Source: Rhodocollybia butyracea (taxonomy: Eukaryota; Basidiomycota; Agaricomycetes; Agaricales; Omphalotaceae). Taken from it: a DNA stretch of 20,603 nt. The translations under genes and the position numbers were made by a program. Shown piece after piece: positions 1 through 9,537 of this stretch (the first letter of the stretch is position 1; the number at the start of each line of letters is the position of its first letter). The DNA is taken from contig JADNRY010000959.1 of the NCBI GenBank assembly GCA_015501585.1, forward strand, positions 1 through 20,603, in the 5' to 3' direction. The notes below the pieces were generated by a model. That model made no database searches, had not been told where the DNA came from, and worked only from the letters and a program-made list of their open reading frames with translations.

Positions 1-359
1 TCTACCCAGCCGAAGAATCTACTGTATGATATGTCGAACAGCCAAGCCTGAGAGAAAATGTCTATGTACCTGCTCAAAGTTGGTGGCACAAAATGTGCAG
101 CACTACCGACTTGAATAAACTGTGGCATTAACACGCAAGTGACTGACTGCAAAGTATTGGTAACGCCATAAACGGGAAATTAGCGCTGAATCAATTATAA
201 TGGATAACTATAACTGATCGGTCAAATCAAATTACACTAATGGGTCGGGATCAATGACTTCGAGGGCTCAGTCTTTAAAAGGGGGAGCTTCTGTAAGGTA
301 TCAAACGAATTCATGCCAGAAGTAACAAAGGGGACACTCCTAAATCCACATATATTACA

Positions 360-830
360 TTGTATACTTGTTAATTGTTAAGTTACTGCGTCCTCAAGTG
401 TTGCCTAATCTTCTGAATGACTTGGAATGACTCGACAAACCAGATCAGCGGAACATGCAGATATGGCCTGCCTGACCATGTGACTATTTAAATGACTTAC
501 ATCGAGTCATTATCTCACTTAGGAAGGCTTACCTGTACAAACCATGGTTTGCCTTGAGGATAACACATGTACTATATATATTTAATTACTTAATGATCTC
601 CCATGTAAAAGACTATAAAAGGAGGGGATTATCGATACACCCTTTTTCTTTAGTCTCTATATTTTGTAACCCAGTACCTACAAGAATTACACTTGTTATC
701 TCGATTCTTTGTGTGAACAACACCTGAGGAATTATCTACTGAGTGAATACAGCAAGACTCACTTTAATATCAAGGATATTGAAGGTACGTATTCCCGACA
801 CTTATTGTCACCAATACCCGTATAGTGCAC
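360..830 (+). repeat. LTR-like, TATA-bearing stretch
   Basis: A TATAAAA box at 614-620 sits in a purine-rich block and is followed by a pyrimidine-rich run and ACTTGTTATCTCG-type sequence. This layout resembles the U3/R junction of a retrotransposon LTR. I could not find a second LTR, a primer-binding site, a polypurine tract, matching TG...CA ends or a target-site duplication. It could be a solo LTR with eroded ends or just the promoter of a lost gene. The limits given are only approximate. Confidence 0.22.
614..620 (+). promoter_or_regulatory. TATA box-like sequence
   Basis: A perfect TATAAAA followed by a GGAGGGG block. No coding sequence begins within several hundred bases downstream on this strand, so if it is functional it probably belongs to a transposable-element LTR. 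Confidence 0.3.
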
Positions 831-1419
831 ACCAACTCTATACAAAGATACCCCCAAAACACCGTAACGTTTAGGTTCTTGTAAGCATTATCTACCGAGC
901 AGCCCCCGAATCTGTTAGATCGGAAGTATTAGTTAAATACAACTGGTTAACAAGCCTCTTTGTTTGAGACTTGACACTATCCTCCAGATGATGACATCCC
1001 AAAAAAGGTGCTCCGAGATCGTTGGTGTTGTTGCTGTGGTAACGGTGGTCTTGCTGCGGTTTTTCTCTCGGGGGATTCCTCAAGTTTGGAGTAGAGAGGA
1101 GGTGAGAGGATTCTCGATGCTATGGTGGGTGACATATTAGCACCAGCAGATAGTGGAATATTTCCAAGATTTGTTCTCCTACAACTCGACTTCCCGAACC
1201 TCGCCATTCCAGACCTGGTCACTGACATTGATACGCCTCTGCATCCACATTTTCGAACGTTTCCGAAAGAGATCAAAGGAATGCGAGTCAATTATGAGCT
1301 GAGATGGAATTGACAGACCAAAAAAGTGAGAGGAGAGTGATTGGATTCTTGGAGGAATGGGAAAGACGACGGGGAATGAAGATATGCGTATAATCTGTAA
1401 ACCCCAGACACCAAAGTAC

Positions 1420-2460
1420 TTAGGGATTCAGGAGCAGAACTGGAGCTGCTCCACAAACAAAACACACTAGTCGGGTCGGAAAGTACATAGAAGTAGCAAG
1501 GAAAACCCAAGGTGGTAGGGTAAGAGTAAGGATGGTGAGAAGTGGGAGGGTGTACGGTGACTTGGGACCAGGCTGGGAGGCTTGTGGGTTGTTGTTGAAA
1601 GGGAGAGATGCACAAGGTAAGGGGTTATGGCAATATAAAGATCCGCACTTGAAGCAACGTTAGAAGAGAACAACAAGTATAGAAACGCAGAACATACTAA
1701 AACCCATTGAATTTTGAATGGCTTGGATGTTAGTTTGCCAATCAACACTGTCTTCTGCAACAGGCGCAGGTAGCGGGGATTCAGTGGAAGAAGCCTCCTG
1801 TGGTTGTCCAGTAGGCCGCGCACGCGAGAATGTCACCAATGGAGGTGATGGCTTATACGCGGGATGATATACACTTGCAAGGATTACTACCAAGAGATTG
1901 GGAAGTATGTACAAATACAAGTCTTGCAAAATAGCCTATAACATAAATTAGCATGAAACTCTTACAAAAACCAAGAGAAAAGCTAACATAAAAAGCTACA
2001 TGCAGCCAACCATGTCCCAGTCACTTTCCACCCTTTTCTCCAGCATACAATATCCTCCATTCGGTCTCACAGCCAAAAGATAGGACTCACACATTTGAGG
2101 AATCACTTGAAGTTTAGAGATGTTACTTGGATTGAGAGTGGGTCTTTGTTCTGAATAAAAATTAGTTTTAATTTGACTCTCCTGTCCGTTGCTTACTGAA
2201 AGAAGGGCAACAGGCTCTTGGTGAATGTTCCTGAATCTTTTCAGATTCGCTGAGTCTGCTGGGATGGAGCCTAAAGGTAAAGAAGAAGAAAGTAGAACTT
2301 GGGGAAGTAGATTGAACGCAGAGGTCGCTGCAAAGCTTTTCAGTGGAGAAGTTGGTCCTTGCAGAGAATCTGGAGGTGGATGAGGCAGGATGATTCGAAG
2401 TTTTGGCGCAGGCCAGACATTGTTTGTTTCAAAGTTTCTGGACCAAACGGCCGTCGCGGT
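1420..2460 (-). pseudogene. 5'-truncated, frameshifted gene for a multi-pass membrane protein
   Basis: The minus strand from 2460 to 1999 is open for 154 codons with protein-like composition (VWPAPKLRIILPHPPP at its start; CESYLLAVRPNGGYCMLEKR near its end) but no start codon at its head. A likely intron then leads to an exon at 1929-1740 reading ILQDLYLYILPNLLVVILAS, a hydrophobic span, and later VDWQTNIQAIQNSMGF. A last block near 1550-1425 reads LPLLTILTLTLPPWVFLA, another membrane span. Joining these needs frame changes near 1690 and 1565, and a stop follows at 1420. The order of hydrophobic spans and the NIQAIQNSMG block are loosely reminiscent of fungal peroxisomal membrane peroxins (Pex24/Pex30 group), but this is only an impression. 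The 5' end stops where the monooxygenase scrap at 2484 begins, so that insertion probably truncated the gene. Confidence 0.45.
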
Positions 2461-2483
2461 TCAAGCACGGATTGAGTTGCCAT

Positions 2484-2620
2484 CAAAGGTCGATCAACTG
2501 AATGACATCATTTCGTTTAATTGGGCGCTAACAAGCAGATACTCTGGAGATTCTCTCAGTATTCTAGACTGACCCTTGTCCCCTCCAAATGGTAGGCATG
2601 CTTTCGATTTCAACCCCGAT
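2484..2620 (-). pseudogene. Terminal fragment of the FAD monooxygenase gene (copy 3)
   Basis: The stretch around 2560-2600 (TTCTAGACTG, then CTTGTCCCCTCCAAATGGTA) matches the last codons and stop region of the intact monooxygenase gene at 9535-9570 almost base for base. Similarity continues into the 3' flank: GACATCATTTCGTTTAATTG at 2503 against GACGTCACTTCGTTTACTTG at 9403, with about 70 nt missing in between. Only the gene's end and downstream sequence survive, so it cannot encode anything. Two of the differences in that flank (ACGTCAC to ACATCAT) include loss of a CpG. Confidence 0.7.
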
Positions 2621-2944
2621 ATTTGGGTATTTACGTGTAGGTGTGCAAAAGGTGCTATAAAACAACCTAACAAAAACACTACCGCACCTAACCAGACTAT
2701 CAATATGTAAGGGAGCAAGGGCAGGTTGTCAGAGATTCCCCAAGGGAAAGTCTTGTAATATCAGATGTACGTGCATGACTGCTCCAGGTTCAAGACTGTA
2801 GCGCTAACGTGGGTAACTAAGCTTAGACAACTCTTAGAACTAAGTCGAGAGAAGCCTAGTTGGGTGTACAAGTGTACGAGGGAACCAGATGTGTATGTCC
2901 AAATCAATTAACCAAAACCAAAACCAATACAACGAAACTAAGAT

Positions 2945-3030
2945 TCTCCTAGGCAAACTCTGGCTCTAGCTAGAATAATAATCTCGAGGTTTGTCAACAA
3001 CCCTAGGCAAACTCTGGCACTAGCTGCTGT
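2945..3030 (+). repeat. Short direct repeat, 54-bp period
   Basis: CCTAGGCAAACTCTGGC followed by (T/A)CTAGCT occurs at about 2948-2971 and again at about 3002-3025, with a weaker third echo (CCAAAGTCTGGGCCAAGCT) near 3050. This is a small degenerate tandem array. Its function is unknown. Confidence 0.55.
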
Positions 3031-3503
3031 GACGCCGTAAAGTCCTTGACCAAAGTCTGGGCCAAGCTGCAATATTGTGAGTGAACTTAATCACTAGGAA
3101 CTTGTACCACAATCTTAGTGGCTTGTCTAACTTTGTGAAGAAGTCAACTAAGGAACCCTCACTCTGGAGCCAAATAATCCCTTACTAGAAGCCGTCCCCT
3201 CTAAGGAAGCAACTAGATTTGAGTTGATCTGGAGTTTGAGGGAACTCACATGCTCAAGACTCGATCAGATTCTCAAGTGGGCCAAAGGAAGTTTGTGAAA
3301 TTCTATTACAGGCCAAATTCCGCCAAGCAAGTAATATGACAGTAAATCAAATTCCTTGAAGAAACTATCAGTCACTCTGTGGTAAAGCATCGAGACTGGC
3401 TAACAACTTTGTGAAGCAACTAACACTTCTCCGCGGGAACACATAGAGAGGTGACCAGCTACTTACTAGGTGAAGAAACTAACAACCGACTTGTAGTTAA
3501 GTA

Positions 3504-3800
3504 GAGAAGTGTCATGCTACTAGTCCCGAGGGCATTCTACGGAGCTCACTTCCTAACATACAAATCGAGGGAAAGATCCTCTGAGGGGAAGAAACCACAA
3601 CCAATCTCAAACACTGAGATGGTAAGTAACTTTGTGAAGTTTATTACTTTCTAAAGATAACCAAGTCAGGAGGTGTCACGCTACTAGTCCTGAGGGGACG
3701 TTCTACGGAGCACTGGTCTTAGCAGTCAAGTTGAGGGCAAGAAAGTTTGAGGTGAAGGAACACAACCAATCTTGTACAGGGGAGGTGGCAAGTAACTTGT
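3504..3800 (+). repeat. Two diverged tandem copies of a roughly 167-bp unit
   Basis: GTGTCATGCTACTAGTCC at about 3508 recurs as GTGTCACGCTACTAGTCC at about 3675. Both are followed by GAGGG, then TTCTACGGAGC, a variable part, an ACAACCAATCT block and GGTAAGTAACTT or GGCAAGTAACTT. Unit spacing is about 167 bp. Several differences are C/T or G/A. No coding potential is visible. Confidence 0.6.
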
Positions 3801-3985
3801 CTTATTGAATAAATATGTCTGGCTTATATACTGAGTAGAGAGGGTTTAATACAAAAAATAGATGAAACAGATACGGAGAGAGACGGAAAGAGAGTGGAAC
3901 AGAGGAATCTGGCTTGGAAAGGAAACTCCAGCCTATATATGGTACACACAATCAAGAAATAGTCCATTCTTGGATATATATCAGA

Positions 3986-3993
3986 GGTAAAAT
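3986..3993 (+). repeat. Left target-site duplication of the hAT-type element
   Basis: GGTAAAAT directly abuts the left inverted repeat and is identical to the 8 bases after the right inverted repeat. The base before both copies is also A, so a 9-bp reading (AGGTAAAAT) is possible, but the inverted repeats match best with 8 bp. Confidence 0.85.
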
Positions 3994-4659
3994 TAAAGAT
4001 GTCCACGAGTCCGGATCCAGGTAAACCCGGATCCGTTGCGCAGGTAACTGTGGGCCCCAAGGGGCTACCCATGACCCGCACGGATCTGTGGGAAACGGAT
4101 ACCGGGATCTGCAGGTATTTTAATGCAGGTACCTGCGGGTACTTGCGTATCCCAGTGAACACAGGTACTCACAAGTTACTTGTGATTACCTGCAAGTATT
4201 TAGTACTTACAATAATAGTGAAATGGCTACTACATGCAAGGTATGAGTGTGAGACACTTAGTAGGTGCTTAGTATGTAGAATAGAGTACAATGTGGGTAG
4301 AGAACAGTAGTCCTTGAGTGATACAAGTCACTGAAGTTGAAGAGGGACTATATCCATCATGATTGTATAGTGTACAACAGTGCATATAGCCACTTGTAAC
4401 TTGCTACATGCTAGGTGGACAGATGAGCTGCTCAGACAAGGTCTAGTGCATAGTGGAGAGCATATTCCAGCCATTATTTGAGCGAAAAATTTTTATTCTT
4501 GCCCTCCCCACAAATACTTGCAGGTACCTGCAGGTAGCACAAATTTGCTTGGATTGATACCCGTGACCCGTACGGATCCGCAGGTAGACATACCTGCGAG
4601 TATTCTCACGGTCATACCTGTGAGTACCTGCGGATAACTCGGACTTGTGGACATCTTTA
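3994..4659. mobile_element. Non-autonomous hAT-type element (MITE), 666 bp
   Basis: The ends are terminal inverted repeats: TAAAGATGTCCACGAGTCCG at the left, and TAAAGATGTCCACAAGTCCG when the right end is read on the minus strand, a single mismatch in 20. The element is flanked by an identical 8-bp duplication, GGTAAAAT, at 3986-3993 and 4660-4667. An 8-bp duplication and TA-starting ends fit the hAT superfamily. Inside both ends, short words (CGGATCC, ACCTGC/GCAGGTA, GGTACC) recur many times in both orientations, like the subterminal repeats bound by hAT transposases. No transposase frame is present, so it would depend on an autonomous relative elsewhere. The perfect duplication and near-identical ends suggest a fairly recent insertion. 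Confidence 0.85.
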
Positions 4660-4667
4660 GGTAAAAT
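4660..4667 (+). repeat. Right target-site duplication of the hAT-type element
   Basis: GGTAAAAT directly follows the right inverted repeat and is identical to the left copy. Confidence 0.85.
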
Positions 4668-5499
4668 ATGATTTCGTGAGGATTAACATAGTTTTAGAGT
4701 GTTTTGATCTGAGCGAGGTTTCTCCAATTACTCCACAATTCTCCGGGGTCAGGAGTACCTTTGCGCTTCATGATCACTCGCCACCTGGTTTCCCTTGGGT
4801 GAGTTTCATTCTACTCCTCGGATAGTTCTGTCCATCCTGAGTGTAATTAACATTCTCTCGAGAAGGCCTGTTGTCTAGCTTTCCAACGACACCACTTATG
4901 ATAGCCTCGAGCAACAGGGCTGAGTGCGTACAAGTGATTCCTGATAGTCGGCTTTAACGGACAAGACCTCCTGTGTATGATTTCTAAGATCAAAGGTTTC
5001 GATTTGCCAAGGCTATCCCAGCACGTAGCTTTCCGTGGGACTGCTAAGCATGTTTCTATCGTCTTTACAGTTATGACCGGTGCCACAAATAGACCTCTAT
5101 GGTTTCCTTGGGATTGTTCTGGTCCATTGTTACAGACTGTAAAGTCCACATCTTAACATAGCTCATTGGGGGTCTTAGTGCAAGGGATGCCTTCCCTCAT
5201 AATTCCTTCCCTTGAGTAACATGTTGGCTTAGTACTTATCCCGCTTCGAGATGTCCTGTAGTTTAGAGAGTATACACTCTTGGGTATAACTAGATTGACA
5301 ATCTAGCATTACATCTCCGGGCAGCCCAGGTATCCTCACTAGCTTGGCTCTAGGCTATGCTTGTGGGCATACCTTCATGGCTCGCTGAGTATTATTGTTA
5401 AGTTCTTTGCCTTGGCAACAGCTATCATGCTTGGGCTCCGTATAACTCTCTTATTGCATTGTATAACATGTACAAAATGTCAAAATGTACGGTTACATG
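4668..5499. other. Gene-poor stretch between the hAT element and the decayed monooxygenase copy
   Basis: The longest stop-free frame (minus strand, 5149-4847, 100 codons) has no recognisable domain, no paired splice sites and no neighbours that would support it. I regard it as chance or as debris of a transposable element. Nothing else is supported here. Confidence 0.5.
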
Positions 5500-6400
5500 C
5501 CTTAGGCTGATTTTAGGCCTAATACCAAACTGCACATAGCTAAGTTTGACTGCCTCGCTAGCATATACCCTCATCTCCTTCTCATAAGCAGCTGTCACCC
5601 CATCACCAAATCCACCTGCTTCAGCGAGCAGCCTGCCTAGCAGTGCAGAGTCTCTCACAGCAGTACTGGCACCGATACCACCAGCAGGCATCATCAAGTG
5701 CGTGGTGTCTCCGATAACAGTGACTCGGGCTCGAACAGATGATCTTCCAGGGACCAGAACATGGCTTCGTTATCCACCATCTACTCAATTTCAAACAGGG
5801 ATGCCAGTTGGCAGTTCTTGGTACTTGACCTGGCAATACTAGCTGCTGTAGTGCCAGCTATAGTGTGGTCGTCGTTAGGCGGCTGAATGACTCCTGACTG
5901 AGCACCCATCATCCAGCCAAAGTCCATGTTGGGGTCATCCATACTAACATTTGTGATAATGAAGACCCTCCCACCCTCGCTATATGCCTTCTCCAAGCCC
6001 CTTGAACATTGTGGTGGGTGATTGACCACGTCACCTGTATCAAAGATTTTGAGCCTTCCTCCAGATAGCTGCTCGGCCCCGACTCCCGAGTAAATCCCGC
6101 CAATATTGAGCCATCCGTAAAAATACCGCGGACCCCAGAATCCGTCAATTCACACCCTGTGACCTGGTGTCCCCAGCTATGAAAGGCTCGCGACCAGATA
6201 GCAATATCCTGCGCATGTCGCCTCTTGGCATCCCCACGACCTTTCCTTCACAGAGGCAAGTGTTTCCCGTAGAACCTCTGAAGCGGCTGTGGACACATCG
6301 GCGGCTTTCTTCCTACTCTCATAGGTGGCCATCCCATCGTCCAGGGGTTCAGCCGTAAGCACATCAATACTTAGCAGTGAATCCGATCATCGATGCCCCA
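5500..6400 (-). pseudogene. Decayed, truncated copy of the FAD monooxygenase (copy 2)
   Basis: The stretch aligns with the intact gene at 9538-10788 for most of its length. For example 5541-5730 and 9619-9808 share long identical runs, including the block coding for the GD motif region (MMPAGGIGASTAVRDSALLG). The first ~88 codons, including the FAD-binding GxG motif, are missing. Internal deletions (about 35 nt near 5730; 9 nt near 5942) and small indels scatter the reading over several frames. It cannot make a working enzyme. Differences from the intact copy are concentrated at CpG sites of the intact gene (CG to TG or CA). It lies on the same strand as copies 1 and 3 and just downstream of the kinase-like gene. 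Confidence 0.9.
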
Positions 6401-6595
6401 AATGACGTCAATTCATGTCCTGCGCCAGACTGGCAGAACCTTCAAGTTATCATATCTATGTATATGTATCCTGGACTCGGATTGCCATGATGATTTCGTG
6501 TCCATTTTGAGGGGACAAGTCATGATGAAAAACACATTAATTTGTTACTCGTTTGTGAATCAATAGTATACTTATGTATTATGCTACAATGTATT
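6401..6595. other. Spacer between the kinase-like gene end and monooxygenase copy 2
   Basis: AT-rich, no coding sense. It would contain the 3' UTR and polyadenylation site of the kinase-like gene (minus strand) and the eroded 5' edge of the decayed monooxygenase copy. Confidence 0.5.
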
Positions 6596-9265
6596 TTAAT
6601 AATTGATAAGATCCAGGCAATAGTCAATGTACTGGTGTGGAATCCGGTATGGGGAGCCCCAAATAAGGCTGTCCAGAATTGTATGGTCATCTGCATCCAT
6701 CTTGTTCCCCAGACTCCGACGTTTGGCCCGTATCGCGTTGCGAATCCGCTCAGTTATAGGCAGATCAACGCTCCCATCAGAACTGAATAAGGTCAATGAC
6801 TGAGTTCGCCTCAATCTTGCTTTCATCTGCAGGGATTTCCCCAGAGTTTCGCAATCAGTGCTATAATTGTGGGTTCCACGACGCTGATAATCGTGATGTA
6901 GTTCCAAAAACGTTTGATAGTTCATGCCTGCCTTTGACTGTTCCAGAGCAATGTTAGTCGTACATCCGTTATCTTCTGATTGAAAAATGAGGCTCAGGTC
7001 AATTGAGAATGCATGCTACCTACGTCCATCAATTGGAACTTGTGGTGTTTGCCTTGAAACAAATTCCCAATTATCATCTAGAACCTCTGGGGATAAGTAA
7101 GGATCATTGATACAGCACCTTTACTGGTCCTATGAAACGCTCACCATCATCCAGAGAATCTTCCTGACTAAACCCTTTTAAATCTACTATCTCGAAACCT
7201 TCATCATCCAGAACTTCAAAAATTGGATATCCTTGAGCTTGTGCATATTTGGATTCAGAGGGATCGAATCCGCAGTATCTTATGTACTTAGACACAGCCA
7301 GATACTGCAAGTCGTCCCAATTGTCGCCATGAATATATGGCTGGAATGAGGGAAAGGTTCCCAGAAGTTTCTGAGTTTCCTGGCTCATTGGAATGGCTCT
7401 GAGTGGATCCATAGACCAGAAATATGGAGGATCATGCAAGGAAAAATGTGGCATGGATGAAATGTTGAATTCCCTCGCTGGAGCGATAAATAGATAAACA
7501 TTGTAACTCAGGTTAGTGTCTTTGTATTTGATGCACCAATCATTGAATGTTAAGGAGATTTGAATCCTTGAGCCAATCACAACTGGAAGAAACAGGTGGA
7601 AGCAATGAATGAAGTCTGGTAGGTGCGAGAAGGGAACAATTACCATATTTTGCACTAGTAGGTATATTTAGATCAACACTAGCAGCCTGTGCAAGCCAAG
7701 CAGCCTTAAGGTAATCAATCGTCGATTGAGGCTCCATATTAATGTCAAGGACAATTGTCGGGATAATGGTCCAGCCAAAAGGATAGTGGACTCTGTATTT
7801 ATCAGGAGTGGTCAAGGAGTGGTTTATTCACAGAAGTCGACTCAAAACCTTACTGTGCCCATCCATCCACACCCTTTATTGAGCAATGCAATATGCTGCA
7901 TTTGGGGTGAGAGTATACTAACCTCCACCTCGTGATTGAATAAGAAACCCCTTCCTTGAGATGTGCTTGCGCAAGAAGCTTATGAGAGCCTGAGGTCGGA
8001 CATTCAACCAATGGCTGAAGACATCAAGACATCAATGAAAAATCAATCTAAAACTTTTGAGGTATTCACATCCACATAACCCCAGACTGACCCAAAAGAC
8101 AAAGCCGTAAAATGATTCTTGAGTGGGATAAGGCGTTGATACAGTTCACCTGCAATTGATTGAACTACCAAACACTCAACAGTTCCAAAATGGTCTTCGA
8201 TATATCTTATAATGGCTTCATCAGTGGACGTATATTCCTGGCACCTGAGCACAGGAATCCATTGTTCAGGCACTGTGATCTTGTTCAGGATATGTGCTAA
8301 CTCAACCTTGAAGTCAGAACTATCAGGACCAAGACATATCAGTCCGGAGGCTGGTTGCATCCAATGGTTGGTTGGTAAAATGATCTTAAAAGGTCCTTAG
8401 TCTCATTGAATATCATTTGAGATATGAAACTCACTAAGGATAGGTATCCTTGGGATAGCAGTGCGGCTTGCAGGGAATCAATCCCCTAAAAGATACGGTC
8501 AAAATCAAGTATGAGCAGCCAATGGACAACTAAATACAAATCGATATTTGAGATAAGCATATAACATTGGTCTGGAGATACACGAACTCAAAAGGTCATT
8601 GTAAGGAATAAGCTCTAGAGCAGCAAATTGTTAAGTGCCAGTGCGGTATTTGAGAAGTTCATACCATCATGAAATATCATTGCCGGCAAGTCCCACTGAA
8701 CAATTCCATACAGCTGTGCCAGGTTTGGACTCCTGAAATATTTACATTGAGTGATTCAGGTGTAAACCCATCTAACTGAGACGCTACCGTATGCAAGAGT
8801 ATTTTAGTAGGTCCTCTTCAAATTCCTGGGAGATGATAACTTATAAGTGTCCAGTAAAGGGCGCGATTCGGACGGCACTTATCTCACTCACCCTTTGAGC
8901 TTTTGCGCCCTCATAGGTGACCACAGTAAATCGATTTGATTTATATTGTACGATCCTAATAGTTCGCACCACCCGAACTAAGTCGTTGTTTCGGCAAACC
9001 CAGCTCTCGCAGCGGACCGTTGGACCAAAGAGATAAATATCGCTCATATGGATGATGGGAAACTGAATTTAAACATCACTTTACTGAACGCTTGGAAATA
9101 AGGAATGAGAGTATTGTAACGCACCTGTTTTCCCGGAGCAACTTCGATTCGAGCGGTATCCTGATGGTAGATGTTGGTGACGATGTCCCGGCCAGCCATA
9201 TTGAATTCATGGGCCCCTTCAATAGTAAAATTGGAAGAGTTTTCGAAGAGTCTGTGCGATGACAT
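6596..9265 (-). CDS. Kinase-like (probable pseudokinase) agaricomycete protein, 12 exons, about 668 aa
   Basis: Exons on the minus strand: 9265-9125, 9062-8892, 8825-8788, 8732-8665, 8614-8538, 8485-8435, 8384-8070, 8014-7923, 7792-7644, 7582-7119, 7084-7024, 6975-6596. They total 2007 nt and are in phase throughout with GT-AG ends. The protein starts MSSHRLFENSSNFTIEG; the next part (MAGRDIV) completes an Asn/Phe/Gly-rich N-terminal motif. RFTVVTYEG, then EEDLLKYSCIRSPNLAQLYG and LPAMIFHDELIP resemble a kinase N-lobe (beta-3, alpha-C, hinge). WMQPASGLICLGPD follows, but no HRD or DFG motif is seen. The C-terminal half (FWSMDPLRAIPM; YIRYCGFDPSESKYAQAQGYP) is of unknown function. From memory of family style, similar unnamed proteins are expanded in Agaricomycetes. 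The weak points are the 34-nt intron 7118-7085, without which translation stops at 7104, and the 130-nt intron 7922-7793. Confidence 0.72.
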
Positions 9266-9537
9266 GGGATACGGGTAGTAGCAGATATGGAGTGAGTGAG
9301 TTCTAGTCAAATCGAAAGCTGTTGAGTACGATCTAACAGCAAGAGATCAAAACGAGGCGCAGAATAGCGCCCTTTCTAAAAATGGAAGGTCAGTAAATCG
9401 AACGACGTCACTTCGTTTACTTGTGTGCTAACGAATGTACTTAAACATATTGGTAGACATTCTAATACAACATTTCATCACAAAGGACCTGCAGATTTAA
9501 TTCTACCTAAGATCTCTGCCTCTCAGCTTGCTTCATT

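Larger units (their letters stand above)
1..1419. other. Gene-poor, AT-rich left flank
   Basis: No supported gene. Stop-free stretches here are short, overlap on both strands and show no protein sense or paired splice sites. The part from about 360 to 830 has LTR-like promoter character and is listed separately. The rest, including 830-1419, is AT-rich non-coding or unrecognisably decayed sequence. Confidence 0.6.
2621..3984. repeat. Decayed repeat region without genes
   Basis: No open frame with protein sense was found. The stretch is built of diverged short direct repeats. CCTAGGCAAACTCTGGC recurs at about 2948 and 3002. AACTTTGTGAAG recurs near 3129, 3405 and 3628. A longer unit is listed separately. 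It looks like an old, mutated tandem array or nested transposon debris. Confidence 0.55.

Noticed and set aside
360..830. Full LTR retrotransposon
   Set aside because: Only a promoter-like stretch is visible; no second LTR, gag or pol reading, primer site or target duplication.
2390..2572. 60-codon plus-strand frame with start codon
   Set aside because: It spans the border of the broken membrane-protein gene and the monooxygenase scrap, both on the other strand.
4010..4640. Repeated CGGATCC and GGTACC words considered as a regulatory array or CRISPR-like repeat
   Set aside because: They lie between inverted ends with target duplications and occur in both orientations without regular spacing, so they are subterminal repeats of the hAT-type element.
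4847..5149. 100-codon minus-strand frame
   Set aside because: No recognisable domain, no splice partners, and it lies in repeat-rich sequence.
7726..7935. A 20-nt micro-exon inside the 130-nt intron of the kinase-like gene
   Set aside because: Splice-like ends exist, but including it breaks the phase between the exons on both sides.
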